Shown: positions 21,369 to 34,900 of the stretch, piece by piece
Position numbering within the stretch: position 1 is the stretch's first letter
How the letters are laid out: each line of letters begins with the position of its first letter
Source of the DNA: Doryteuthis pealeii
Lineage: Eukaryota; Mollusca; Cephalopoda; Myopsida; Loliginidae
DNA length: 64,000 nt
Direction: 5' to 3'
NCBI GenBank assembly: GCA_023376005.1
Contig: CM042147.1
Span: 118,788,912-118,852,911 of the forward strand
Program-made: the position numbers and the translations under genes
Notes under the pieces: model-generated
Told to the model about the DNA's origin: nothing
The model's database searches: none
Seen by the model: the letters and a program-made list of their open reading frames with translations, nothing else

Positions 21369-21419
21369 TTTCTCTACTACACTATAATAATAAATCCACT
21401 CTACTTACGTATTGAGCAC

Positions 21420-21517
21420 TTTATATTCATTATAACGCTGACTTATCCAGGTAAAACTTGTACCAACCAAATATTGAAACTAACCCAATATTTTCACCAT
21501 TAAGTTATTCCTTTTTC

Positions 21518-21561
<44 letters not shown>

Positions 21562-22785
21562 ATAAGGTACTACTCAAAAATAATTCAAACAGATTGATCA
21601 ATCTATTCATCTGTCAAGTAATACAGCATTTCCCAGGTCTTGCTGGATATTTTATAACTTTCTCAAAAATCCCTCCCCCATGACATAAAGAACCTCACTT
21701 TATATCAATCCTTGGCAGAGGTATTTTATACTTTAAGACCTCTTAACTTTTACGTAGCACCTTATCGTGTGTGCTTAGACTTACATGTATATAAATAATG
21801 TCACCAGATATTGTGATTTTAATGAAAATGTTTAAAAATAAATATCCAAATATGAAAATGTAAAGAAAAGAAGAAAATGTATTACATATATAAAATTGAT
21901 GGTTGGCTCATCATGATATTAGGTTTATGAAAACAAGAAAAGATTGATGTTTACTTGTTTTTAATTGTATGAATTTATGCACATTTGAGAAAAATGTGTG
22001 TAGGCTAGAGTGTGGAGTAAATGTTTTGAAAAAAAATGTATATTTGTGATTTTATCCACTAATATATAAGTATGACTATAAATAAGATTAGGAAAAAAGA
22101 TCTTTTTCTCTCCCAACTTATGAAAACGAGGATACTTGTACTTTATGTAAACATTTAAGGTAATTTGAACTTTAATGGAAAGGTGTTTGGGTTGTTGGGG
22201 GGAATCCTTGGGAATAGGAGTGAGGAATATGACAAAGAACATAGGATGCTGGCAGGTATATCATTTTTAAATTGGGCTGAGAATGAAAAGCCTGAGAAAA
22301 AGAGAGGAAAAAAAAAAAAGATGAAAAAACAGAAAAAAAAAAAAAATAAGAGGCTAAATGGTGGATCCTAATGGACTTAAAATTCAGAAATAATCTAACT
22401 GAAAATGTGTGTCCAACAGAATAAAATATTTGAAAGCAGCGCTGGTGAAAATAAGTAATGTTTCACATCACCAAAATACCTTAGAAAACTAAAAAAAAAG
22501 TTAAGTCTTTTCAAGTTAAAATGAAAACATGGGAATTATTTTCTTCATTGTAAAAATGGAAGCTGAACAGATGTTTGTAGTTTTAACCTTTTTCAGACTA
22601 TTTTCAGATTTTTCTGTTCTCATTAAATTAACCAGCATATATATATGGGGGGGGGGTGCTTAAAAAGACAAAACTTTTTAAAAGGTATTATGGAAATGTA
22701 AAACAAATTTTTGAAGGTTAAAAAAAGAAAATTGGAAAGGAAAGAAATAGGAAAAGAAAAAGAGTGAGAGTGTTTGCAAATAAGA
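21420..22785. other. 3' flank of SEH1
   Basis: Includes (TA)n at 21521-21552, A-rich low complexity at 22290-22345 and a G-run at 22648-22656. The SEH1 3' UTR must extend from 22785 leftward, but its end cannot be read. Confidence 0.5.
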
Positions 22786-22982
22786 TTAGGTCATTGCAGC
22801 TCCAAAATTGCTTCCAGGGACCACCCTAGGGTACCTTTTATTTGATGCAGGTCCTGAAGTAACTGTGGAAGCCTGTCCTACTGGTGAGAGATCTAACCTG
22901 GACTGGCTGGATGATTCTGGGACACTTGAAGGGATGTCACCAACCATAACGGATATACATTTCCAAGTGCCTAGGTAGTTGG
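22786..22982 (-). CDS. SEH1L: SEH1 exon 10 (C-terminus and stop)
   Basis: It begins [13 protein letters not shown] (family ANYMDNWKCTGIL), continues through a Ser/Pro-rich tail and ends NFGAAMT followed by TAA at 22788-22786. The acceptor is TTTCAG. No clear AATAAA signal was found just downstream; an ATTAAA-like motif near 22173 is possible but unproven. Confidence 0.93.
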
Positions 22983-25900
22983 CTGAAATTAAAGAAAAAA
23001 TAAATTTTGTAAAATAACAGACTTTTTTTATATACAGTTTAAACAAAGTTATAACTACAGATAAAATGTTTAACAAAAAACGAAAGAATTCTTGTTTTTT
23101 CACCCTAACAGGTACTACCACTCCGGGTCAGAGTGGACCAGGGAGCAATGGTGATGAATGGGGTGCTCCACATTCCCCCAAACCTCCAAAACTGGAACCT
23201 CACCATCAGATAGAGTTTAACGTCATTCCCAGGACATGTAGACCCGCAGCCACCGCCTTCTAGCACCCATATGATAAAAAGGGGTTGGGGCTTGCCATAA
23301 GGGCAATAGGGTTGGGAAAATCATAATATCAGTTCTGCTTTTCTAATAAAGATATTCCCATAGAAATATTAACATATTTTTTCACTCACTTGTGGGAGAT
23401 TCCAAAAATGTGTTGACAGGGATGGTAAATATGTGGAGATTTAAATTATATCATAAAGGTACTCCCATAAGGGTGTTAAACATTTAAAAAAAAAAAAAAA
23501 AAAAAAAATTAATCACCCCATATTAGTCTATTAAAAATAAAAAGTGAGATGTTCGTTTGTGGTGGGAGTCTATTTTCTTACGAAGAAAGAAAGAAAAAAA
23601 AAAGCCCAGACTTAAGTGAATACCTATAATAGTGAAATAGTCCAATGTTTCAAAAAGTATTTCTTTGTGAACTTACATTCATTACAGGCATTTGTCTTGG
23701 AGAGGGGAAATAACTATTTTCAGAGTAAACAGTATAAAAAAGCTCTTTGTCTGCCATAGCAAAAAATAAAATGGTTATATTTGCTAAGCTGTAAAAATAT
23801 TTACTTACTGTCCCCCACCACCACACAAAAAAAAAAAAAAAACATTACAGTGCATCCATTGTACTAATCTTATGAGTATAAGACAGCATTATAAAAAAAT
23901 TGTCTTCAGAAAAAAAAAAAAAAAAAAAAAAATGTTAAAATATCTTATGATAATAAATATAACAGTTTACAATTGGATACATGGCCTAGTGGATAAAGGA
24001 GTTAGGTTTATGACAGTTCTAAGTGACAGTTATCTCTAGATTGCAGGTTCAATCCTGATCAAGGGCAGCAGTAACATAGAATAATAATTAACACAGCTTA
24101 ATGCCTCTACCCCAGCTATGGTTAGTGGAATGAGAACAGGATATCCCCATGGACTGAATAAAGGGTTAGGTTCAAAGTTCCGTGATGGCGCCCGATTACG
24201 AAAAGAAGGTTCCCGATTATGAAAAGAAGGTTCCCGAGTCCGAAAAGAAATACCTGAAGAAGGCCGGAGGGCATATCGGCCGAAACGTTGTACAGATAAC
24301 AATGAAGATGAGGACAATAGTCAGATAATACTAATAACAGTTTACGTTTTTGCCTCACATATTAGCTAGAAACACAACCATCTTATTGGCTGGGGGCTGT
24401 AGAATACACCAACAGCATCTCTGCAGAAGGGTAAGATCTACCCAATGGAACCACCTGTTGGCTATGGATGGTGAACTGTAAAGCCAGAGGACAGGATTGT
24501 GGTGGCTAAGTGGTCCTGTGACATGCAACACTCCACTTTGGCCCATACTTAGGCTAGATAGGCAGTCAGAGAGGTCCCATCCAATCAATCAGCTGGTTAT
24601 GTTAAACCCTAGCACTTATATCATTGTCCCAATCATATCCTTCAAATTACTCTTGTGGCAACACACCCAACCCTTTTCATTATATGGGTGCAAGAAAGTG
24701 GTGACTGAAGGTCAACCACTAGTTTATTAATACATATGAAGTTGTTTCTTCTAATTTATTGATATAAATGAAATTAATTCAAATTATTCCTATAAACAAA
24801 TCATATATATGAAAAAACAAGTTTGGTATTAAATGATCCACAAGGGTTGATATGCCATTGAACAACCAAACAACCAACCAACCAACCAACCAAATATGGA
24901 ACATAGAAGTGTATACTTATATATTATTAGTTTATAAAGAATTGATTTATTTTAAAGGCATATCAACCTGCCTAGAGTTAGGGAATTATGATCATTGTAT
25001 ATTTATATTAACATTTTTGTGTAATTGTTTATTTTTTTTACACCTGTGTTACATAATTGTTAGTACCCTAACACTTATGTACAGTTAGTGTAGAAACCAA
25101 AATGGCTGTTATAAGTTACAGCTAGCAGCCTTTGAGTATGATATCATGGAGGATTGAGTGACATGTCTGGATCTCACCTTGATCCCTTTTTCCAGTGGAT
25201 ACCGTGAGAATTTAGATTAGAAAAAGTTAGTTTTAGTTCAGTATCGGCCAAACCTCAGAGAGAGCAAGTTGCGCCTAAGCGCATTGCCGACTCAATTTGC
25301 GCACTAAGTCTGGTAGAGATTTCGGAATAAAATATGATCTAAAGCAAATCGAAGTCTTGGGTTATTATCTAAAAACTACCAATGACTCATGGGTTCTGAT
25401 AAAGAGAAATCCCCAATAGAAGACCAGACATGAAATCCCCAAGACGAAGTCCAGATGCTAGAAGAAGAATATAAGATACCAAAAGACGATCAGAAAAATA
25501 ATACAAGTAAGGAGAGTATACAACATATACGTTTATTGGTATACAACACATGATCCTATTGAATAGAAATAATTTTAAAACAAATCTGTTTAACCCAGAG
25601 ATGAATAGAATAGATCTAAGAGTAATGGCTATGAAGGGATACTCCACACCCCCCAGAGCTCCAGAACTGGAGCCTCACCACCAGATGCAATTTAGTGTCC
25701 TACCTAATTTTTTTAAAAGATTGATTGATTGATTTTAACAGCATGTCAACCCATCTAGGCTTATTTTATGCCTAAGGGTTAGGGAATCACATTCATTGTA
25801 CATTTTTTCATTGTAGTTGTTCATAAAAGCATATTTTTTTTGTCGTATCAATTACATACAATTTTTAATCAAACCTATTCAACCCACAGATGGGTCCCTA

Positions 25901-28900
25901 ACAGGTACTACCACTGTGGACCTGGGAATAATGGCTATGAAGGGGTACTCCCCACTCCCCAGAGCTCCAGAACTGGAGCCTCACCACCAGATGCAATTTA
26001 GTGTCCTACCCAAGACACCCATTTTTTTTTTTTGGTGGGGAAGGTCTTAAACCTAACCCTAACGCCGTGGGGAAGGTCTTATTTCTCTGCACATCCTACT
26101 CATGCAGAGGGAGTTAATAAATATGTATACTCATCTCCAAAAATGAAAAAAAAATTTTTAAAGCAAATAATTGAAGTTTTAAACTTACCTTTCCAAAGCT
26201 TTACTTTGCCATCATCACCGGAAGAAGCCAAAACTGTCCCAAACACATTCCATGATAATCGCCAGACCTGCATTTAAGGAAATTAATGATAATTGAAGTA
26301 GAAGCACTGAAACTTAAACTCAAAGAAATAAAACATCCTACAATATGAGAGTTTAGATTGAGTGACTGATCAATTTTAATGGCATGTCAACCTGTCTCGA
26401 GTTAGTTTATACTCAGAAGTTAGGGAATTGCATTCATATTTACATTTTTTGTGTAGTTGTTTCCTAAGAGGTTTTTGTTTTTTGGAGAGAGGCAGCTCAG
26501 TTGTATCAAATATGAATAATTTACAAACAAATCTATTAGACCTATGGATGGGACAATAACAGTTACAACCACACCAGGTCAGAGTGGACCTGGGAGTAAT
26601 GACAAAAGTTCAAATTGAGGCATGATAAAACAAAAACATTCTAACCTATTCTAATTACTGTTTTAGACATAAAAGAGTAAAGTCATCGGGGTAGCCTAAA
26701 GTCATTATCAGCCAGACAGCGAGGGAGTCTATCCNCCTTTCACTTGTGGTTCCTAGTCAGACACTCAAAAAATTAAATAAAAATGGCAGACTTGACATCA
26801 TTTTTATTCCGCACAAGCAGGATGCGACACAAGGTCAATTTCTTAAGCGGAGTTTAGCAGGTTTGAATTCAGAATTTTCCTTCTCCAAGACTGGTTACCT
26901 AGCCATGGTTAAAGAGCACAGTCTGCCCTGCTATTTGCCCATAGCTGGAGGAAGAATTGGATTCATACCTTTCCCAGGTATTAGCACCATGTGAAATGCA
27001 AACAGCTTCGACGAGGATTTGAACTCGGTCGACGAGTCCATTTCCTACGACTCTAACCATTTGACCACGCGCCTCATAAGATCATCTACGCTGTGCACAG
27101 AGGTGGCCAGCACAAACTACATGCCTCTCATGATTTGTATAACAAACTATCTGCCATAAAATGGATAATGATTTGTACTGGGTCAATTGGAGTGATGCTG
27201 TTCTACGAGGAGGAACAAGAGATGCAAACAGATTCAGAGACAAGTGGTATTGAGGAAGATGGTTGGTTGGTTTATTGATTTTAATGGCATACAACCCGCT
27301 CGGGGTTATTCATGCCTAACAGTTAGGGTGTAATACATATTGTGTATTCATATATATACTATTTAGTAATGGTTTTAACAATGTTTAGCATTATGGGGAT
27401 TATATTGTATGGCATTGATTTGTTTCATGTCTATATTCTATGGTATAATTTATTTCCCTCAAAAAGGAGAAAATATTCCTCCATGTTAACATTTCAAACA
27501 GATCTTTCATATCGTTTGCTTTAAAATAACGGTTTCTGATGTGAGCAAAAAATCTGCATTCCATGAATAAGTGTTTAACTGTCAGAGGTGTTGACATGTT
27601 TCACATTGTGGTTGTTGTCTTGTTTGAGTATATAAGAGTGTGTTAGTTTTGTTATATTTAAGGAAGAGAACCCTGAACAGGATCACTGATGCATACAGTC
27701 TGCATTTCGACTTACAGGTCTCCCACGTCCCCCGACAAGATTTGCTATGATTTCAGATGTCAAGAAGTAACTAAAATAATTCATTTACTTTTTTCAATAG
27801 ATATAAACAATAAAAATAGGTAGTAAAAGATGAAAATAAGACTTACCTGATTTCATGGTCATCAAATTGACCAACTAATGTAATTTCATACTCAATGCCT
27901 GTTTCTATGTTACTATCTTGTCTGAAAAACAAATTAAAAAAAAGGAATAATTATGAAAGAATAAAAGACTGATTATTATACATATAATATTTCTATTCTT
28001 TCTCAGTAAATTATCCCTTAATTCTTGACCACCGACAATACCTTTATCCTGAACGTTACAGAATAAATTTGCTCAAACAAATCTTAGGTCAAGTGTGCAC
28101 AATTCAGTGCTTAATCCTGCAGCCAACATAATTTATTAATACAGGGAAATGTTTGCCAGTCAAAATATCTAAATGATAACAATAAATGTGAGTATGTATC
28201 TATTCCAACCCCTGCACCATAGGTCGGATGTGATACAAAGATGTTTTTAAGCAGAATATTGCTGTTTGAATTTAGAGTTTTCCTTCTCCCAGACTGGTTA
28301 TCTTATAGAGGATAAACAGTCCAGTCTGCCCTATTATTACCAGTACTTGGGTGGAGAGGAGAAGATATGAATTCATGCCTTCCCAATGGCATTAGCACAA
28401 ACGGAAACTCAAACACCTTCATCAGGATTCTAACTTTGCCAATTCCATTATGCCTCCATTAATAACTGCTTTCTGAAATGTTAATGATGACCTGAACTTG
28501 GTTCAGTTTATTGTTTAACGGCATATCAACTCTATATGGGTTATTTAATGCCAAATTTGATTCATTTGTAAGTGATACACCGAAACACGTGTCTGTGGAT
28601 TACTTTTATTATTTATAATATATATATTATATATATATATAATATATATTATAATATATATATCACACATACAAATAGGCTGTTTAAGAAAAATTGATAT
28701 AATTTCTATTCAGCCTGTTTCATTTGACTAAACTACTTAATTACTTACATCTCAAATAATATCAAATTTTTTGAAACACCATGTGCATATATACACATAA
28801 ACAACATATTAATATACTAGCAAATATATGCACCCTCCGTGTGCAAGTATAAATTTAGATATAATAAAATATCATATTAAATTAGAAAGGCTAATGAAAC

Positions 28901-31900
28901 TGAATAAGAATGCAGATAAAAAGATCTGCAACAGAAGGGTATAATCGAAAAATAGAACAACTTTGAAACTAACTATTCCATCATTTTCCATTACTCCCCT
29001 GTTTCATTGGTAAATTTCCTAATTTAACTATTTAGTTAAAATAGGAAGTAAAGGATAATATTACAGTTATTCTTCTTGTAAATAAATTTTTTAAGATTTA
29101 TCCACGAGATTTTGTTTATATTTCTTAAGATAAAACCAAACAATTAGAAATCAATAATACCAAGCACATATTTATTAAAATAAAATTTTAAATATCAATA
29201 TGCAAATTAGCCTTCTCGTTCAAACTGTAAACCGCTATTTGTTGTATATAATAAATACAATTGCATGTTATTAGTACGTAGATATGATCAACAGTATTAA
29301 TAATGTAAAACAATTTTTATTTATAACTGAAGGTTTAAAAGAATGAGAAATCATGGAGAATTTGACATAAATAATTAAGGGAATTGTGACTTGAGTAGTA
29401 ATATAGTTTCGGTTACAGACAGAAAAACACACAATCTCCATTTAATAAGATATATATAATATATATATTAGTAGTATAGACTAGGATTCTCAAACATGTA
29501 GACCATGGATTATTTACTTTTCCATGTGAAATATTTCCAATATTGTTTGTCTCCTCTTTGCAAATTATGACCCAACTCACTTTTGACCCACTGTATCTCC
29601 CCCCCCCTCCCCCAGTCATAATGCTACTTTTATACTCTTGAATTTGAAACTGCTAGTATAGAATGAAAACTAACTTTATTGGAACCATTTGAATGATTTT
29701 TAAGTCTTTTGATGCAATGGCTAGCCGATGAGAAGAACGTCCAAAGTTTGGAGAGAAGGCAACATCGTGTACAGGATCTGTTACTAATGCTAATGTCTGC
29801 AATTTGGACCAACATCTGAAAGATAAGGAGGAAAAATAAACAAATCACAAATGAATAAGTAAAAACAAAAACTAAATAAATAAATAAAAACAATTGAATG
29901 AAGGAGAGTAGAATAATATTGTAGAACTATTTAAAAAAAATGATTCATCATTTTTATGAATTTTATAAGTGCCAGAAAAAGGTTGAAGTTTGAAAAAAAA
30001 GAAAAAAAAGAAAAAAAAAGAAAAGAAAAAAAACATTTTTAAAAAAAAGGAAAAAAAAAAAAAGAGTTTTTAGGCATAGAAATTTCTAGAAAAATGTTTC
30101 AGATAAATTATCTATCAGTTAAATTACAGTCTATTTAGTTATTTGATAATTGTTTTATAGAAATTTAATTTAAAAAAAAAAAAAAAAAAAAATGGGTAGA
30201 GAGCTTTATATTTAAAATAACATTAGGAATAAAAGTTGTAGAGTTTTAATAATGATGCATTTAAAATTTGTTTTAATATTAAAAGAGAAACACAAAGCTT
30301 TTTTATAAAAAGTATTAAAGGACAATTAAAGGACAATTAAAAACTATCATTTTCAAATGTTAAAAAAAATCAAAAGAAAATATACTTACACTTTGTTGTC
30401 CATTACTCCCCTGTTTCATTGGTAAATTTTCCTAATTTAACTATTTAGTTAAAATAGGAAGTAAAGGATAATATTACAGTTATTTCTTCTTGTAAATAAA
30501 TTTCTTTTAAGATTTATCCACGAGATTTTTGTTTATATTTCTTAAGATAAAACCAAACAATTAGAAATCAATAATACCAAGCACATATTTATTAAAATAA
30601 AATTTTAAATATCAATATGCAAATTAGCCTTCTCGTTCAAACTGTAAACCGCTATTTTTTTGTATATATAAATACAATTGCATGTTATTAGTACGTAGAT
30701 ATGATCAACAGTATTAATAATGTAAAACAATTTTTATTAATAACTGAAGGTTTAAAAGAATGAAATCATGGAGAATTTGACATAAATAATTAAGGGAATT
30801 GTGACTTGAGTAGTAATATAGTTTCGGTTACAGACAGAAAAACACACAATCTCCATTATAATAAGATATATATATATATATATTAGTAGTATAGACTAGG
30901 ATTCTCAAACATGTAGACCATGGATTATTTACTTTTCCATGTGAAATATTTCCAATATTGTTTGTCTCCTCTTTGCAAATTATGACCCAACTCACTTTTG
31001 ACCCACTGTATCTCCCCCCCCCCTCCCCCAGTCATAATGCTACTTTTATACTCTTGAATTTGAAACTGCTAGTATAGATAATGAAAACTAACTTTATTGG
31101 AACCATTTGAATGATTTTTAAGTCTTTTGATGCAATGGCTAGCCGATGAGAAGAACGTCCAAAGTTTGGAGAGAAGGCAACATCGTGTACAGGATCTGTT
31201 ACTAATGCTAATGTCTGCAATTTGGACCAACATCTGAAAGATAAGGAGGAAAAATAAACAAATCACAAATGAATAAGTAAAAACAAAAACTAAATAAATA
31301 AATAAAAACAATTGAATGAAGGAGAGTAGAATAATATTGTAGAACTATTTAAAAAAAATGATATCATCATTTTTATGAATTTTATAAGTTGCCAGAAAAA
31401 GGGTTGAAGTTTGAAAAAAAAGAAAAAAAAGAAAAAAAAAGAAAAGAAACAAAAACATTTTTAAAAAAAAGGAAAAAAAAAAGAGTTTTTAGGCATAGAA
31501 ATATTCTAGAAAATGTTTCAGATAAATTATCTATCAGTTAAATTACAGTCTATTTAGTTATTTGATAATTGTTTTTATAGAAATTTAATTTAAAAAAAAA
31601 AAAAAAAAAATGGGTAGAGAGCTTTATATTAAAATAACATTAGGAATAAAAGTTGTAGAGTTTTAATAATGATGCATTAAAATTTGTTTTAATATTAAAA
31701 GAGAAACACAAAGCTTTTTTATAAAAAGTATTAAAGGACAATTAAAGGACAATTAAAAACTATCATTTTCAAATGTTAAAAAAAATCAAAAGAAAATATT
31801 ACTTACCTTTGTTGATCATTATATTGATAGACAAAAACTTTTCCTCCAGCAGAAGGATTTGCATCATCACTGCCCACTGCAATCATTGGTGGGCAAGATC

Positions 31901-34900
31901 TAAAAAAAAACCAAACAAATGGAAAATATAGTGAAAAGAAAAGAAGGGAAAATTAATATTTATATATAAAACCTAATATGACTTATATAAGTCATGTGAC
32001 CTGATCTCGCTACAAAGCAATGAGAAATTTTGTTATGGTAACACACATTTTTTTTATAACTTCAAACATATGTGATTTTTCATGAATAATAAAAAAAGTA
32101 AGTAAAGTCGTCGGGGTGGCCTAATGTCGATATCAGCCAGAGTCTATCCCCTTTTCTCTAGTGCTAGACCAAGGAGATTATTTTAGTGTCTGAGGTGGAG
32201 CGCCACACCTACCATCAGTTCCTTACTTTACCGCACAGATCCCTGTGCTACTCATATGCTGAGTTGGCGAGAACCAGTATCGAACTATGAACTTTGTGGT
32301 TTCTAGCCGAACACTCTATCGACTGAGCTAACCCAGCCCTTAAGTAATTGTCTAGTTTTTATAAAAACACAAGTTTTTATATCTATATACTTATTCAGGG
32401 GCCAATTTAGGGTAATATGAACATTACTCATACGCTGAGTTGGCGAGGGCCGGTATTGAACCAGGAACCTTGTTATTCCTAGGTGAATGCTCTACCGACT
32501 GAGCTAAGCCGGCCCTAATATAATGAATAATAAACAGGTAGATTACAATATTTAATCTCTCTCTTTCACTTACTTTTTTTCCTCCCTCTCACTATAACTT
32601 TATATACTTTCTTCTTCTCTCTTCGCAGTGCTACTTTGTTTTTAGCTTTCTTCTTTTTTTACTTGAGCAATTTGAAAGAATTTAAATCTATACAGACAGA
32701 CAGAAGTATTGATCTATACATAAATAATACTGCCACAGCTCAGGAAGAGCAGCATTAGAGAGCTTGGACCTTTAGGCACCCCTTTTTGATCTCGATTAAG
32801 AAAGGGACATGTTTTTCATTTACACCGTCAATATCCGGTTGTTTTAAGAGACAATTTTTAGATTTTTTTCTAAAATTATAAAACTAACCCTTAACCCTAA
32901 CTCTAACCCCTAACAAACAACCAGATATTGACGGTGTAAATGAAAAACATGTCCTTTCTTAATTGAGATCAAAAAGGGGTGCCTAAAGGTGATATGGTCC
33001 GAGAGTTTCAATTTCTGAAATTTTTGAAGAAGAATATTGGATATGGCATGTCAGGGAATTGGATCAACATACACCTGTGGATCAAATAAAGAATTCTGGT
33101 TGACATTCTTGTAAGGTTACCAAATGCAGAATAAACCAAAGTTTTGTTAAAAAGGTGCAATGGTCAAAGTGTGAATGAATAAAGAATTCTCATACCTAGG
33201 TAGTAATATCTCATCTACAGAAAGTGATGTCAATATATGCATAGGAAAGGCAGAAACTGCTAGACAAATTATCTATCTATTTATCTGTCTATCTATAAAG
33301 GAATTTGCATTAATCTTTGTCCGGAGGAAACTTTGAAAATAAAATAATTAACAACAAAGTAAATATATATACACATTAAATATCACCAGGGCTTGGTTTT
33401 TGAGCAAAAATAATAGAGATTTGATTTATATTCGTGAAGATAATTAAAAAATAAAATTTAAATGATATTTTCATTTAATATTTTAGATAGTAGACATTAA
33501 GATTTCTTTTCATAGTAGCTGGATCAATGCAAGGTCTATTTTTTTACATAGAGATTTAAATGGGGCATCCCTCGAGGATTCAACTCACGATTCAGTAATA
33601 ATGGATCTGCGGGACTAACTTTAAAAAAAATCCCCCTCTACCCAGGCGACGCCGGGTAGCTGCTGCTAGTTGATTATAAGGATATCTGATCTTTCTGATA
33701 AGACAAAATGAGAATTCTTCCAAGCTGTAGCTGTGTAAGTGCTGCACCACATGGACTTAAATGAAACACTTATAGAAAAAGCTAGATGGGAAATACACAA
33801 GGATGCTGTGTGCTGTGTTACGTATTACGAGTAACTCAAAAGTTAAAAGGGAACACCCCAGAACATTCTTGAAACTCCGTGACATCAGAGCTGAGGTCCG
33901 TGTCAATCTGGAACAGAATTCCTTTGACCAGCATTGTCATGTTGGCCAGCCTCTGAAGAGGAGGAAGGCAAAGGGATGAATGGAAATACACCCCACCTCA
34001 CTTTGGGGGGGGGGGGAGGAAAGAGATCCCTACCATTAGTTTAGTTTTCACTCAGGAGTTTTTTGGCGAAGATAGTTGGACGCTTCCCCTTGTTGAGGGT
34101 GGGCGAAAATCACCTTCATGCAGCATAGAAGAGAAGTTTACTACTAGGGTCAGTTGGAACCCCGATATCATCTTCATGGGGACAGAAGAAACTAGACCCA
34201 GGGTGGTCATCCACACAGCTATGAGCCGAATGGAAATGAAGTAACTAAAACAAAGATAAGTGCCACGTTCCGTTATGGAATTTTTAATAGATATTGCCAC
34301 TTTCATACTTCCCTTCAGTTTACATGTATACTTATGGGGATTCAAATTATCCCGACAAATATTTGTATTGCGGATGTATACAGATAAGCATGCTCATGAA
34401 CTTTCCCATCTTTTTCTCTCCTCCCAACTTTCGATTTCCTAAATAAAATTATATTTTAAAAATATGTATTATGTCTTATTGTTCTTTGCCAATGTTTGTA
34501 TGTGCACCTTTCATTTTTCTTTGGTCTCTGATGGAACAGCGTGTAAACGTTCGACAACAATAGGAGAACGTAACAGCTGTCTTGAACAATTATTAGAATC
34601 AACACCCACAAAAAAAGCAGCTGTATAGCCTCTTGCCTCCTATCACACAAACTATCCAAGTAAAATGTAAAAGACATGCTGGAGAAGCAAAAACAAACTC
34701 ATAAGTGACGTTCTCCTGTGAACACCTACACAGACAACAGTGTAGGTCGACTAGCAAAAAACTACATCAATAAGCTCTGTGCAGATTCTGGATGCTGTGC
34801 GGAGGACCTGCCAGGAGTGATGACTGACAGTGACAGTTGGTGAAAGAGTCATGGGTATGTGTGTTGTCAGTATGATCTGTTAATGAATTAATGTTTAATC

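Larger units (their letters stand above)
21128..21376. repeat. Fold-back element with opposed hammerheads
   Basis: This near-perfect palindrome of about 245 bp runs from AATAACCTACTCGAG to its complement, with arms of about 110 bases and a centre near 21250 (CATCATAACTACAAC / GTTGTAGTTATG). The right side continues into TATTGAGCACTTT (about 21411), a motif shared with the repeats at 20.2, 20.7 and 44.55 kb. Confidence 0.9.
28987..31814. repeat. 1.4-kb direct tandem duplication containing SEH1 exon 7
   Basis: Unit 1 is 28987-30398 and unit 2 is 30399-31814. Both begin TCCATTACTCCCC, and they differ mainly in homopolymer lengths and a few small indels. The junction at 30391-30399 keeps the first 8 bases of exon 6 plus a damaged donor, so the breakpoint lies inside exon 6. 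The duplication is either very recent or an assembly duplication of two haplotypes. Confidence 0.93.

Noticed and set aside
22165..22371. 68-codon ORF ending in a lysine-rich run
   Set aside because: It ends in A-rich low complexity and has no recognised family.
27093..27278. ORF with an acidic end ([18 protein letters not shown])
   Set aside because: The composition looks protein-like, but no family is recognised, and it lies between a SINE and a LINE end without splice context. Left unannotated.
32426..32516. tRNA gene candidate
   Set aside because: It is the head of SINE family C; the 3' acceptor strand is missing and the same sequence recurs in longer SINE copies.
32880..32912. CCCTAACTCTAACCCC looks like telomere repeat
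   Set aside because: Only about four irregular units, in the centre of a MITE-like TIR element. Not an internal telomere.
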